Assembly (NCBI GenBank): GCA_029855935.1
Contig: JAGSHN010000019.1
Location: 1-64,000 of the forward strand
Source of the DNA: Candidatus Thorarchaeota archaeon
GTDB taxonomy: Archaea > Asgardarchaeota > Thorarchaeia > Thorarchaeales > Thorarchaeaceae
Length of the DNA: 64,000 nucleotides
Direction of reading: 5' to 3'
Notes under the pieces: model-generated
What the model was told of the DNA's origin: nothing
Databases searched by the model: none
The model's input: the letters and a program-made list of their open reading frames with translations, nothing else
Part shown: in pieces, positions 32,158-40,607 of the stretch
Position numbering within the stretch: the first letter of the stretch is position 1
Layout: each line of letters opens with the position of its first letter
Translations under genes and position numbers: made by a program

Positions 32158-32928
32158 TCACATCTCACTATCGCTGGGTGGTGTCCATCCCTCTATCTTG
32201 GGGATATTGTGGACCAGCATGGCCTCCCGAGCAAGAGTAGCGAGCTTTTTCGCCTCGTCGACAGTCATATGCACTCGCGGTCCCGCCCTCGGCGCGGTCT
32301 CTCGTGTCGCCTCGATCACCGCGAGGTCAGCATCGCGGACCATCTTCTCCACACTCTCGCACATCCTCGTGTCGCCGGTGTAGGCTATCACGGTCGTGCC
32401 CACTCTGACGCGGTATCCAAGCGCTGGCATCGGGTTGTCCTGCCCGGTGGTGTTCTCCAGTCCCCAGTGCTCCACTTCGATGGCCTCAATCTTGAAGAAG
32501 TCGGTGTCGAAGCCAGTGCCACTGCCCACCTCGTGGATGAATATCCTGTAGGGGATTGTCTCCGAGTATGCCCGACGGAAGGCGGTCACGACGGCAGGGA
32601 CCTCTACACACCCCGCGGGGACAAGGATGTTCAGAGGCTCCGTTCGGTGCATCATTCTCAGGAAGCCGAGCAGCGCATAGATCCCGCCCATATGGTCAAA
32701 GTGTCCGTGAGTGATGGCTATCACGTCAATGTCCTCTACAAAGTCGAGACTGCCTGCTGACAGCAGGTCCCTGAGAACACCGTCGCCAGCGTCGAGCAGC
32801 ATTATCTTTCCTGTGAACTTGGATATCACGATCACCGACGAGCTGACGCCCGCCTGACTGTATCTGACCTCAACTCTCGCCTCGGGATTCTCCCACGTTC
32901 GATGCGATTCCACAGACTGAGATGTCAT
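32158..32928 (-). CDS. MBL-fold metallo-hydrolase (RNase Z/AHL-lactonase-like)
   Basis: The 256-residue protein contains the metallo-beta-lactamase site H74-G-H76-F-D78-H79 (I-T-H-G-H-F-D-H-M-G-G), a following His region, and A-Y-T-G-D-T-R-M-C, with a late His in A-M-L-V-H-N. A helical insert between about 80 and 150 recalls RNase Z-like or cyclic phosphodiesterase members. It is cytoplasmic. It uses two zinc ions to hydrolyse an ester or phosphodiester; the substrate is not evident. It is a single gene on the minus strand. Confidence 0.85.
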   Translation of the reverse strand: MTSQSVESHRTWENPEARVEVRYSQAGVSSSVIVISKFTGKIMLLDAGDGVLRDLLSAGSLDFVEDIDVIAITHGHFDHMGGIYALLGFLRMMHRTEPLNILVPAGCVEVPAVVTAFRRAYSETIPYRIFIHEVGSGTGFDTDFFKIEAIEVEHWGLENTTGQDNPMPALGYRVRVGTTVIAYTGDTRMCESVEKMVRDADLAVIEATRETAPRAGPRVHMTVDEAKKLATLAREAMLVHNIPKIEGWTPPSDSEM

Positions 32929-33140
32929 CTCTTCTCGCTTCTGCCAGCGTTTCCGCGGCTTATAATCGTGAGGATATGCTGTATCACTGCCGACACATCA
33001 TCGGGACTTGCCCCGAACCATCCCTCTCTCATTCTCCACCTGTCCCTGTCTGCGGTGGGGAGCAAGGGCTGAGTGAGGTGGCAGCACGGACATTGATGCT
33101 ACGCGCTGCCTCTCTTCTCGTCGGACTGGCTGATCTTGGA

Positions 33141-34319
33141 CTACCCCTTGTCCTCCTTGTATCCCATCTCGGGGACTCTGGCCAGCCAGTTCATACAGCC
33201 AGCGACAACAACGGAGATCACCAGGCCTGCGGTCGTCGTGAGGAATATGTCGATGAGCGAGGGTGTCGCATAACCGAGGATCTGCAGCCACGAGAAGTAC
33301 GTCCCAGCCAGCGCCATTCCCGAGGTCGCGACCTTGTTCAGTGGGACCTTGACACTGCGTGTCTGGAACACCCTCAGCTCTGTGAGAGCGGCTGCGAGCG
33401 CACCGCCCTTGTCCCTTGGAAGCCTCACCTTCTTGGAGAATCTCTTGACGGTCATCTTCGACTTGGGCCTCATCACACGTAGGGCCTGTGGGACCTTCTC
33501 GGCGAGTTGCTCAGCAAACAGTGCTCTGGCGTCCGTCTCGGTGATACCGCACTTCTTGCACGAGTCGCCCTCCTTGGGCCACTTCTTGCCACACTTTGGA
33601 CAGCGCCGGTGGTCCCACAGCTGCCCCGCAATCTCCTTGACGCGTCTCTTCAGCTCCTCAGGATCGACCTTCTCGTCCTTCTTGGGACGGCGTCTGAGGA
33701 CCACTTGGGCGGGGAAGACCTTTACTCCCAAGGGAGTCTCGCCACCGCGCATTCTGCGTGCTGACAGAATTCCGCGCTGGAACTCGTCGAGTGCGAACAG
33801 GAGGCCAAAGACGGACAGCACCGTAAACAGGAGCGTGAGGGCTCCGGAGACAGTCAGTAGTGATGCCAGACCTGTCTGGCCTATATGAATCACAAAGTCA
33901 TCAGAGATGGTGACATTGGTGTCGGGGGTGGTGACTAGAGAGTACGTGAATGAGATGTATCCGTCGACAGTTCCGGAGAACAGACTGATGCCCCCGGCAC
34001 CGAGCGCCTGCGCCAGCGAGATGCTCGTGTTGAGCAGATGGGCTGTCGTATTAGAGGGCACAGGCATATTGAAGTCGAACGGCTGGTCAATGAAGGCAAT
34101 CGACAGGTAGCGCATCACCAGTTGGCCCGACTTCAGAATGATGTCCTCTCCCGTGTTGATGGTGAGATTGAGTGTCAGGGTTGCGTTGGGCGTCACCTGA
34201 ATGGGTGTCGTGATGTTGGAGTCTGCCACAGATATACCGTTTATCTCGAAGAGAAACGCCAGTTCGTCGTTTCCGCTCCAGTGGGCCGGCTGGGCTCCAG
34301 CAGGGATGACAAACAGCAC
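33141..34319 (-). CDS. secreted-type membrane protein with zinc ribbon in its cytoplasmic part
   Basis: The first standard start is GTG 34319. The frame stays open upstream, and from CTG 34376 it adds L-R-R-K-R-Y-S-L-L-S-F-T-L-L-S-L-S-V-A-V, a perfect signal peptide start, with GAGGAGAGG six bases ahead. An unusual start there is likely. The outer part is beta-rich with many N-x-T/S sites. A helix at about 151-175 follows, then a cytoplasmic zinc ribbon, C-P-K-C...C-K-K-C at about 241-258. Two more hydrophobic segments sit near the C-terminus (about 335-380). The layout, outside sensor plus inside zinc ribbon, suggests signalling. No family is recognised. Confidence 0.7.
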   Translation of the reverse strand: MLFVIPAGAQPAHWSGNDELAFLFEINGISVADSNITTPIQVTPNATLTLNLTINTGEDIILKSGQLVMRYLSIAFIDQPFDFNMPVPSNTTAHLLNTSISLAQALGAGGISLFSGTVDGYISFTYSLVTTPDTNVTISDDFVIHIGQTGLASLLTVSGALTLLFTVLSVFGLLFALDEFQRGILSARRMRGGETPLGVKVFPAQVVLRRRPKKDEKVDPEELKRRVKEIAGQLWDHRRCPKCGKKWPKEGDSCKKCGITETDARALFAEQLAEKVPQALRVMRPKSKMTVKRFSKKVRLPRDKGGALAAALTELRVFQTRSVKVPLNKVATSGMALAGTYFSWLQILGYATPSLIDIFLTTTAGLVISVVVAGCMNWLARVPEMGYKEDKG

Positions 34320-34460
34320 TGCGACCGACAGACTCAGAAGAGTGAATGACAGAAGGCTATACCTCTTTCTTCTCAGCGTGATCCTCTCCTCAGAGGTACT
34401 CGCTGCGGTATAATCTCTCTGCCCATAAATGATTGGGCGACGTACCGAGAGGTTGTCAGA

Positions 34461-34625
34461 CTACCTGACTTCCATCGGCACGCCACAGTGTACCGGGATA
34501 TCCTGATGGCCGCACTCAGCGCCCATCCAACATACGAGCTGTTCGCCCTCCACATGCATCTCCTTTCCACAATGCATTGGGACGGGCTCCTCGTGACCGC
34601 ATTTGACGCACACAAGCTTTGCCAT
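34461..34625 (-). CDS. small zinc-ribbon-like protein, 54 aa
   Basis: The ATG at 34625 starts M-A-K-L-V-C-V-K-C-G-H-E-E, followed by M-H-C-G-K-E-M and then a second block C-W-M-G-A-E-C-G-H and V-H-C-G-V-P-M. The tandem C-x2-C...H-C-G patterns look like two zinc or iron knuckles similar to desulfoferrodoxin-like ribbons. It is the last gene of the minus-strand run that includes the acyl-CoA dehydrogenase, which ends at 34703. A role as a rubredoxin-like carrier or protein-interaction module is possible. Confidence 0.7.
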   Translation of the reverse strand: MAKLVCVKCGHEEPVPMHCGKEMHVEGEQLVCWMGAECGHQDIPVHCGVPMEVR

Positions 34626-34702
34626 ATGTTTCACCGTGTAACTTTGCGCCCCGCACCTATTGACCCTTTTGCATGAGGCATCGCTCTCTTCACTGCCGAC
34701 GC

Positions 34703-36025
34703 TCACAGGTCCTTGGGACGGTACTTGTTCGGATCCTCCGCAAACACCTTCTCAGCCGTCTTGTGGGCACCCGGTGTGTCGAGCTCGATGTCACGCTTGG
34801 TGCTGCGGTCTGCGGACAATATCTCATGGCACACCTCGCTCTGGATGATCAGACGCTGTACCTCATTGCTGCCGGTCCAGATGATGCCCAGTCGGGCGTC
34901 ACGGAACAGCCTCTCGATGGGGTAGACATCGGTGTATCCTATCCCGCCCAGTATCTGCATTGCCTCGTTCACCGCTCGGAAGCCAGCCTCTGTACAGAAG
35001 ACCTTCGCCTGAGAGACCTCCTTGCGGCACCATCGACCTGTGTCGGCAACTCTTGCAGCACGGTAGACCAGCGCCCTCCCCGCATCAAGGAGCGTGGCAC
35101 AGTCTGCAATCTTGAAGCTGATTCCCTCGAATCTCCTGATGGCCTTGCCGAAGGCCTCTCTCTTGTCGGCATACCTGACAGCAATCTCGAGTGCGGCCTG
35201 TCCCATCCCGAGTGGTCCTGCTGCTGATGTCAGACGTTCAGGCACCATCATCGCATTGAAGACATCTGCGCCGCCGTTCAGCTTGCCGACAAGGTTTTCC
35301 TCCGGTACTCTGACATCCTTCAGGACGATACGCGCTGCTCCCATCCCACGACAGCCAAGGAGTTCATACTCCTCCTCGACACGCACGCCGGCATCACGGT
35401 CAACCAGGAAGGCACTCAAAGACTTGTGCGGTGGGGCCTCAAAGTCCGTCTTCGCATATATCAGAAAGTAGTCGGCACCGACGCCGCCAGCGACGAATCT
35501 CTTCTCCCCGTTGATGACATACTCATCTCCGCGTCTCACTGCGGTTGTGATTGTACCGAAGAAGTCCGAGCCGCTGCGTGGCTCGGTCAGGCCCTCTGCA
35601 CAGATCTTGTCCCCCCGGAGGGTTGGAAGAAGGTACTCCTCCTTCTGCCTGCGTGTACCGAACTTGTTGATGGCCTCTCCGACAATGCTGGGTAATGAGT
35701 AGGCGCAGCTCAGTGCAATGCCCAGCACGCCGACCTCCTCAACAGCCAACATCTCGGCGACCCAGCCCAGTCCGCGACCGCCGAACTCCTCTGGAAACCT
35801 CAGTCCGAGGAGGTTGGCCTCTCCTGCAGCCCTGACGAACTCGTAGGGATACTCCTTCTCGCGGCTGTCCATCTTCAGGATGAGCGACCGGTCCACCTTG
35901 TCACGGACGAAGGCGCGCACCTCGTCCCTGATGGCCTTCTCTTCTGGAGTGAGCAACTCGTCGAACAATCTTTCCACCTCGGGTCTGTTGATTCTACTCC
36001 AGAACCGTTTGGTCGCGGCAGGCAA
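34703..36025 (-). CDS. acyl-CoA dehydrogenase
   Basis: The 440-residue FAD enzyme oxidises an acyl-CoA to the enoyl-CoA. The family landmarks are in order: E-E-F-G-G-R-G-L-G, C-A-E-G-L-T-E-P-R-S-G-S-D, R-G-D-E-Y-V-I-N-G-E-K-R-F, R-R-F-E-G-I-S-F-K-I-A-D, and Q-I-L-G-G-I-G-Y-T-D-V-Y-P-I-E-R. Near the C-terminus T-G-S-N-E-V-Q-R-L includes the usual position of the catalytic Glu. Upstream lie a ferredoxin and a two-domain regulator on the same strand. No ETF or enoyl-CoA hydratase adjoins, so the ferredoxin may be part of its electron path (inference). Confidence 0.93.
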   Translation of the reverse strand: MPAATKRFWSRINRPEVERLFDELLTPEEKAIRDEVRAFVRDKVDRSLILKMDSREKEYPYEFVRAAGEANLLGLRFPEEFGGRGLGWVAEMLAVEEVGVLGIALSCAYSLPSIVGEAINKFGTRRQKEEYLLPTLRGDKICAEGLTEPRSGSDFFGTITTAVRRGDEYVINGEKRFVAGGVGADYFLIYAKTDFEAPPHKSLSAFLVDRDAGVRVEEEYELLGCRGMGAARIVLKDVRVPEENLVGKLNGGADVFNAMMVPERLTSAAGPLGMGQAALEIAVRYADKREAFGKAIRRFEGISFKIADCATLLDAGRALVYRAARVADTGRWCRKEVSQAKVFCTEAGFRAVNEAMQILGGIGYTDVYPIERLFRDARLGIIWTGSNEVQRLIIQSEVCHEILSADRSTKRDIELDTPGAHKTAEKVFAEDPNKYRPKDL

Positions 36026-36107
36026 TAAGAGGTGTCACTGGTGCTTGGCGGAAGGTGATCTCTTCCTCGTTCCGTGACGGTAATACTCCCCTATGACATC
36101 GCCGCCA

Positions 36108-36491
36108 TCAGTCATTGCTGTGAAGCAGCGCCTCAAGGGTCTCGGGCGATCCACCACTCCTCTCCACGTGAAGGGCCTCCACCGGGCAGACCATCTCACA
36201 GGCATAGCAGAGAATGCACTCCTCCTCCCTCTCAGGATCCACCACGGGGAGTCCATCATCGGTCCTGTCGACTTTGAAGACACTCACGGGACACACAGGG
36301 ATACATCTCATACACCCCGTACACGAGGTCCAGTGAACACCGACTCGTGTGCCGTGGATGACTTCCCCAACGTGGTCCCTGCTGGACCATACGCTGTGAC
36401 CAGCATGTGTTCCGACCGGTCTCCAAGTGCTCCTGAAGGAGCGGTCTATGGGCATTGCACGAGCGCCTCCGTCACCCCGTATCCACTGCAC
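36108..36491 (-). CDS. 2x[4Fe-4S] ferredoxin next to the acyl-CoA dehydrogenase
   Basis: The 127-residue frame has two clusters: C-T-G-C-M-R-C-I-P-V-C-P and C-I-L-C-Y-A-C-E-M-V-C-P, each C-x2-C-x2-C-x3-C-P. The first 40 residues are poorly conserved, so the start could be ATG 36491 or ATG 36455 (residue 13). It lies 82 bases ahead of the dehydrogenase gene and 15 bases after the regulator gene, all on the minus strand. It probably shuttles electrons for the dehydrogenase or another oxidoreductase. It is low-molecular-weight and soluble. Confidence 0.8.
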   Translation of the reverse strand: MQWIRGDGGARAMPIDRSFRSTWRPVGTHAGHSVWSSRDHVGEVIHGTRVGVHWTSCTGCMRCIPVCPVSVFKVDRTDDGLPVVDPEREEECILCYACEMVCPVEALHVERSGGSPETLEALLHSND

Positions 36492-36506
36492 CAGGCCCGC
36501 AACTGG

Positions 36507-37637
36507 CTACTGCAATGCCTGTGTCAGAACATCTTCCACCATGAATTCTCTGTCGGTACGCCACCTGTGGTTCTCCTCGTCCAAGGTCTGTGACCATATG
36601 TAGAATATGTAGCTGTGTGTGTAGTCCATCAGGAACACGGACATCTCAGTCAGCAGCGAGTAGAGGCTCGACAGCAGTGGCGATAGATGTGATGGCTGGA
36701 GTCGGACGAACCAAAAGAGCTCATCTCCACTGACACGCATTGTGGACTCGAAGGGTATGGGACGGGCCTGCAGTCTTGACCAGAGGTCGAGCAGTTCGTC
36801 TGGATCGCCTCTCCCGACGACTATGATGTTGCTGTAGATGTCGAACGCCTCTGGGTCAAAGGCGACCCTATATCCCTCGATGCACTCCTCTCTGAGCATC
36901 CTGAGTCGTCGACTGAAGGTGGTCGGCGTGATGTCTACTCCGCGCCGTCGCAGAGCGTCTATGATCTCCACATTCTTCCGTCTGGCGTTCTTCATCAGCT
37001 CATAGAGTATCTCAAGATCCCTCTGAGTCAGCCACTCTAGTGCAACGCCCGAATCGCCCGTGGGGCTCTCCTGAGGCGGGGCCATCACGTCGGTCTGGAA
37101 CCAGTTCGCCCAGTCAAAATCCCATCTCATCGACTCTGGGTCCCAGCCATCTATTTTCAGCGACGTGTAGATTGTGGGTTCGTTGGCCACCACGAACTGC
37201 GCCCTCTCGACGACTCCAGCCTGCTGCAGTAGTCTCACAAGCCCTCTGACCTGTGATGAGGTGCCGAGGGGCACTCTGAACTGCAGGAACACGCCATTGA
37301 ATGCGCCATAGCATCTGCATCTGTACGCGGTGTACGGATGCACCCTGGCAACTCTCTCAAGGACTGTCGTTGCCTCCGGCCCAGTCGCCTCCAGCAGAAC
37401 GTCGGTGGCCTCAAGACCGAGGTTGTGATTGTTCAGTAACGGGTTGACCGTGAAGTATCTCTTCCCTCCCTCCTCACCACTGAGAAGACGTAGCCTCCTC
37501 AGTGCTGTCGGCTTGGAGACACCAATCCTGGTTGCAAGTTCCTCGATTGTCGCCAGGGGCCTCTCCTGGAGGGCAATCAGTAGCGAGAGATACTGCGCCG
37601 TCAGGCCAGCCACCAGACTCACGGCTCCCCCCTTCAC
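36507..37637 (-). CDS. two-domain winged-helix regulator, paralogue A
   Basis: The 376-residue protein has two AsnC/Lrp-like halves. HTH 1 lies near residues 18-50 (A-T-I-E-E-L-A-T-R-I-G-V-S-K-P-T-A-L-R-R-L) with a sensor-like sheet after it. HTH 2 lies near 205-245 (L-T-Q-R-D-L-E-I-L-Y-E-L-M, then T-P-T-T-F-S-R-R-L-R) with a second sheet. The last 45 residues, S-Y-I-F-Y-I-W-S-Q-T, then N-H-R-W-R-T-D-R-E-F-M-V-E-D, recur in the regulator at 44341. It begins 20 bases after the stop of a secreted DxDxDG protein, co-transcribed with it. Target genes are unknown; the ferredoxin and acyl-CoA dehydrogenase genes follow. Confidence 0.7.
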   Translation of the reverse strand: MKGGAVSLVAGLTAQYLSLLIALQERPLATIEELATRIGVSKPTALRRLRLLSGEEGGKRYFTVNPLLNNHNLGLEATDVLLEATGPEATTVLERVARVHPYTAYRCRCYGAFNGVFLQFRVPLGTSSQVRGLVRLLQQAGVVERAQFVVANEPTIYTSLKIDGWDPESMRWDFDWANWFQTDVMAPPQESPTGDSGVALEWLTQRDLEILYELMKNARRKNVEIIDALRRRGVDITPTTFSRRLRMLREECIEGYRVAFDPEAFDIYSNIIVVGRGDPDELLDLWSRLQARPIPFESTMRVSGDELFWFVRLQPSHLSPLLSSLYSLLTEMSVFLMDYTHSYIFYIWSQTLDEENHRWRTDREFMVEDVLTQALQ

Positions 37638-37657
37638 TTGGTCGACTCAGAGAGGGC

Positions 37658-38164
37658 CTATGGTGTGGCGGTGAACGAGAGCACCTCTGCAAGCGGAGGC
37701 CCTGGATTACCCTCTGTCGGCGGGTCGAATGCGAGTGAGTCGGCTGACCAGTATGTCGTCTGCCCGCACTCTATCTCGGTGTAGACGAGAAACCTGTACC
37801 AGCCGGGTTCGGTGATGACATTATACCATCCGACGTTGAGATGTACGTGCCTGTAGGTCCCCACAATTGTCACAATGAAGAGATAGGCATCACCAGACGG
37901 TAGGACAAGATAACAGTAGACATCCGTGAGCGTGAAACACGCCGGGCAATAGACCTCGATGAACAGGCCTGTCACGGCGTCGTCCCTCACACCATCTGCA
38001 TCGAGGTCAACATACTCTCCTCTCTCTGCAATCACGTTGAACCACGTGGCCCTGCAGGAGCGTCTTCCCGCAGCACTGGCTGGGGTAACGAACGACACAG
38101 ATGCCACGACAATCATGACGAGGAGCAACAGCCTTGTTGTGCGACTAATCATATGAGCAGTCAC
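37658..38164 (-). CDS. secreted protein with DxDxDG calcium-loop-like motif, member A
   Basis: The 168-residue protein has a signal peptide (hydrophobic residues 12-25, then P-A-S-A-A-G). The mature part has Y-V-D-L-D-A-D-G-V-R-D-D near 51-62, an EF-hand/thrombospondin-like D-x-D-x-D-G loop. Further beta strands include L-P-S-G-D-A-Y, T-E-P-G-W-Y-R-F-L-V-Y, and the end F-D-P-P-T-E-G-N-P-G-P-P. A protein with the same order of landmarks lies at 45592-46101. Each is followed on the same strand by a related two-domain regulator. The role may be ligand or calcium binding at the cell surface (inference). Confidence 0.7.
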   Translation of the reverse strand: MTAHMISRTTRLLLLVMIVVASVSFVTPASAAGRRSCRATWFNVIAERGEYVDLDADGVRDDAVTGLFIEVYCPACFTLTDVYCYLVLPSGDAYLFIVTIVGTYRHVHLNVGWYNVITEPGWYRFLVYTEIECGQTTYWSADSLAFDPPTEGNPGPPLAEVLSFTATP

Positions 38165-38267
38165 TCCGTACCACCGAATGGACGGCGACTTTTATCTCTA
38201 TTGACCCTCTCTGGCCCGCCAGCCATTGGCTCATACGTTGACTGGGCCGCTGTGTATAGTTCCCTGG

Positions 38268-39014
38268 TCAGCTCTCCATTCTCCGCGCCACGACAACAAT
38301 TGACCGATGCTGTCTCTCGTCCAGCTCCCTCCCGTCATAGCCACCGTTCCAGCTGGTGGGGGCGAGGCCCGCCTCTCTCAGTGCGGCGTTCAGTATCTCT
38401 CTGTTGAGATGCAACACACTCTGAGTGCGGACTGTGGTGGCCCACTCATCGTCCTGTCCGATGATCCCCGTCATCACAAGAGTGGACCTGCTCTCTGCTG
38501 GCCAGTGTTCGAAGAATCTGGCAAACACGACTGTACGACCGTCGGACATCTGGCCGTGGGTGAGCGGGAAGAACCTGAATCCGCTCTCCAGCACCTCCCG
38601 AGAGTTCAGAACTTGGATCACGACCCTGCCGTTCGCTGCAAGGACGCTGGCCATTCCCCGCAGTGTATCAATCACCTCGGCGCGACTAGAGAGTAGTGAC
38701 AACGAATTGCCCAGGCATATCACGAGGTCTGCCCTGACGTCCATCTCTCCGACATTCCGCATGTCCATCACATTGAACTCTAGGTCGACATTGTGTTCAG
38801 AGGCAAGTTGACGGGCCTGCTCAATCATCTGTGAACTGATGTCGATGCCCACGCCACGATGGCCGTGTTCTGCAAGAGCAACAAGGTGTCTCCCGCTTCC
38901 GCAGGCGATATCGAGGACGAGGCCGTCCTCCGGCGGGAGATGCTGTAACAGAAACGGTATCTCGCGTCCGAGTCGTGCCTCCCAGTCAATAGCCCGGTCG
39001 TAGGCCAGTGCCAC
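38268..39014 (-). CDS. class I SAM-dependent methyltransferase
   Basis: The 248-residue protein has Rossmann motif I, V-L-D-I-A-C-G-S-G-R-H (about 33-43), then V-G-I-D-I-S (motif II with acidic residue), N-V-M-D-M-R-N, and D-L-V-I-C-L-G-N-S-L-S-L-L. The L-G-N-S-L-x-x-L pattern is typical of glycine/sarcosine- and small-molecule-type methyltransferases. The substrate is unknown. It sits between the two LRR genes and the secreted protein gene on the minus strand, separated by 66 and 103 bases. Confidence 0.87.
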   Translation of the reverse strand: MALAYDRAIDWEARLGREIPFLLQHLPPEDGLVLDIACGSGRHLVALAEHGHRGVGIDISSQMIEQARQLASEHNVDLEFNVMDMRNVGEMDVRADLVICLGNSLSLLSSRAEVIDTLRGMASVLAANGRVVIQVLNSREVLESGFRFFPLTHGQMSDGRTVVFARFFEHWPAESRSTLVMTGIIGQDDEWATTVRTQSVLHLNREILNAALREAGLAPTSWNGGYDGRELDERQHRSIVVVARRMES

Positions 39015-39080
39015 CTCATCAAACTCTGTCAGTGTGGTCCTCCTCCAATTCCGAACTGGTCAGGGCGAGCGTCTGGCCGC

Positions 39081-39662
39081 CTATACCTTGCCCTGTTTCC
39101 AGTCGCCATGGGTCCAGAGTATCCTGTGATACTCTCTCATCAGCACATCTGGCCAGCTCCCTACAGACCTCAGAAAGATGTTGGCCGTCAGCGATACGTG
39201 GTCATCGCGTGCAAAGACCTCTAACTCGGGGCACTCGAACAGCGGTGATATGTCAATTCTCCGCAACTCGTTATGGTCGAGACGTATCTCACGTAGATGT
39301 GGACAGTCAGCCAGTGGTGTCAGGTCTATGCTCCGCAGCCTGTTGTGGCTCAGGTCAATCTCCCTGAGGGCCTTGCATCGTGACAGCGGTGTGAGATCGA
39401 GTTCCGTGATGCGGTTGTACTGCAGCCACAGGCTCTCCAGCTGAGGGCAATATACGAGGGGCCACAGGTCGATGCGTGCAATATCTCTCAGTTGGAGGTT
39501 GACCCTAGTGTCGTCCCGCCCGATGAGAATCTGAGTCTCAAGACCGCTCGTGGTGACGTACCTCACACTCACACTACGGTCGTCCTGCTCGACCCCGGCA
39601 ACCAGCCGCCCCTCTGGGTCGCTGTCATTCCTCTCGTGTTCTTGTTGATTGATGCGCATCAA
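39081..39662 (-). CDS. short LRR protein with D-L-T-P-L core
   Basis: The 193-residue protein starts at M1 39662 or M2 39659. The TATA box at 39681-39688 lies 25 bases from M2, so a leaderless start at M2 fits best. A beta-rich N-terminal 60 residues come first. Four to five LRR units with I-D-L-W-P-L, L-D-L-T-P-L-S-R-C, S-I-D-L-T-P-L-A-D-C and R-I-D-I-S-P-L-F-E-C follow, the last being the terminal cap also seen in the LRR at 7849. It is cytoplasmic. A similar protein is upstream on the same strand (39779). The binding partner is unknown. Confidence 0.85.
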   Translation of the reverse strand: MMRINQQEHERNDSDPEGRLVAGVEQDDRSVSVRYVTTSGLETQILIGRDDTRVNLQLRDIARIDLWPLVYCPQLESLWLQYNRITELDLTPLSRCKALREIDLSHNRLRSIDLTPLADCPHLREIRLDHNELRRIDISPLFECPELEVFARDDHVSLTANIFLRSVGSWPDVLMREYHRILWTHGDWKQGKV

Positions 39663-39680
39663 CTCATAGTCTGGACAAAC

Positions 39681-39688
39681 AGTATATC
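39681..39688 (-). promoter_or_regulatory. TATA-like box of the short LRR gene
   Basis: On the minus strand the sequence is GATATACT, 20-29 bases upstream of the two tandem ATG codons (39662, 39659). This fits a leaderless transcript. Confidence 0.45.
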
Positions 39689-39778
39689 AATCCTGTCAAT
39701 CCCACTCTCAGGCTGTGTGAGCGCAACTGGGGCTCTGATGATCGTGCGGTGCCTGAGCATATCCTCTCTTCGCGTCCC

Positions 39779-40438
39779 TCACATCAGACTCATTCTCTCT
39801 CTCAGGTACTCGAGACCCCTCTCCAGAGTGAACAGGCGTCTGAAGTCTCCTCTCTCCTCAGCCTCTCTGATCTCCTCGATGAAGGCCTTCTCGACCTTCT
39901 CACAGAGTCTGAATCTCAACGTCTCATCGACGATATGTGCGTTGTCGGGGCTTGGATACAGGTCTGCAAGCTCAGCATAGATTCTATTCTTGATGTTCTC
40001 GACAACACGCTGTGGGTCCATCTCCTCCGGAGTGCGTGTCCAGTGGACAGCACGCCTGCGTCGCAGTCCGTCGAGTGGACGTGGTCTGGGTCCGCTGGTT
40101 CCAATCTCGTAGTCGGCACGGATGACGACTGCAGGATCGACCTCTATTGTGGAGAGGTGTGGACAGGAGAACAGCGGGGTGACGTCAAGCTCTGTCAGAG
40201 GGTTATTGATGAGATTGAGACTTGACAGTCTCTTGCATCGGATTAGTGGCCACAGGTCAATCTGAGTCAGGCTGTTGTTGGACAGGTCTAGTGACCTCAG
40301 TTCCGTGCACCTAGCTAGGGGTGCAAGATCGATACTGGTGATGTGACGGTATGAGAGGTCGATGGCTGTGATCTCAGGCTCCAGACGGAGGATGTCCTCG
40401 CCGCGCCTCGTCCTGTACCTGAGCAGAATTGTTTCCAC
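39779..40438 (-). CDS. LRR protein with helical C-terminal extension
   Basis: The 219-residue protein starts at GTG 40438, after GAGGAGG 12-18 bases upstream. The LRR part is short: I-T-A-I-D-L-S-Y, S-I-D-L-A-P-L-A-R-C, Q-I-D-L-W-P-L-I-R-C and L-D-V-T-P-L-F-S-C with I-E-V-D-P, the same cap as the LRR at 7849. A helical, Arg/Glu-rich tail of about 100 residues (from 120) is unlike the other LRR proteins. AT-rich DNA (40473-40484) upstream is the likely promoter. Two LRR genes side by side suggest local duplication. Confidence 0.85.
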   Translation of the reverse strand: METILLRYRTRRGEDILRLEPEITAIDLSYRHITSIDLAPLARCTELRSLDLSNNSLTQIDLWPLIRCKRLSSLNLINNPLTELDVTPLFSCPHLSTIEVDPAVVIRADYEIGTSGPRPRPLDGLRRRRAVHWTRTPEEMDPQRVVENIKNRIYAELADLYPSPDNAHIVDETLRFRLCEKVEKAFIEEIREAEERGDFRRLFTLERGLEYLRERMSLM

Positions 40439-40472
40439 GGTCCTCGGCCTCCTCTTGGTAGATGAATCAATT

Positions 40473-40484
40473 GATAATTATATC
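40473..40484 (-). promoter_or_regulatory. AT-rich promoter of the LRR gene
   Basis: The minus strand reads GATATAATTATC about 35-46 bases before the GTG at 40438, the strongest TATA-like sequence in the 169-base gap. A TAATATTA-type AT-rich surround extends to 40515. Confidence 0.4.
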
Positions 40485-40607
40485 GTCTAATGTTAAGACA
40501 CACTCTATAATAATCTATTGCAATGTGCTGGACGACGCGGACAACGAGACGCACCACACAGTGACGTAGCCGATATTGAACAAGTGCTCAGCACGAGGGT
40601 CTCGGTC

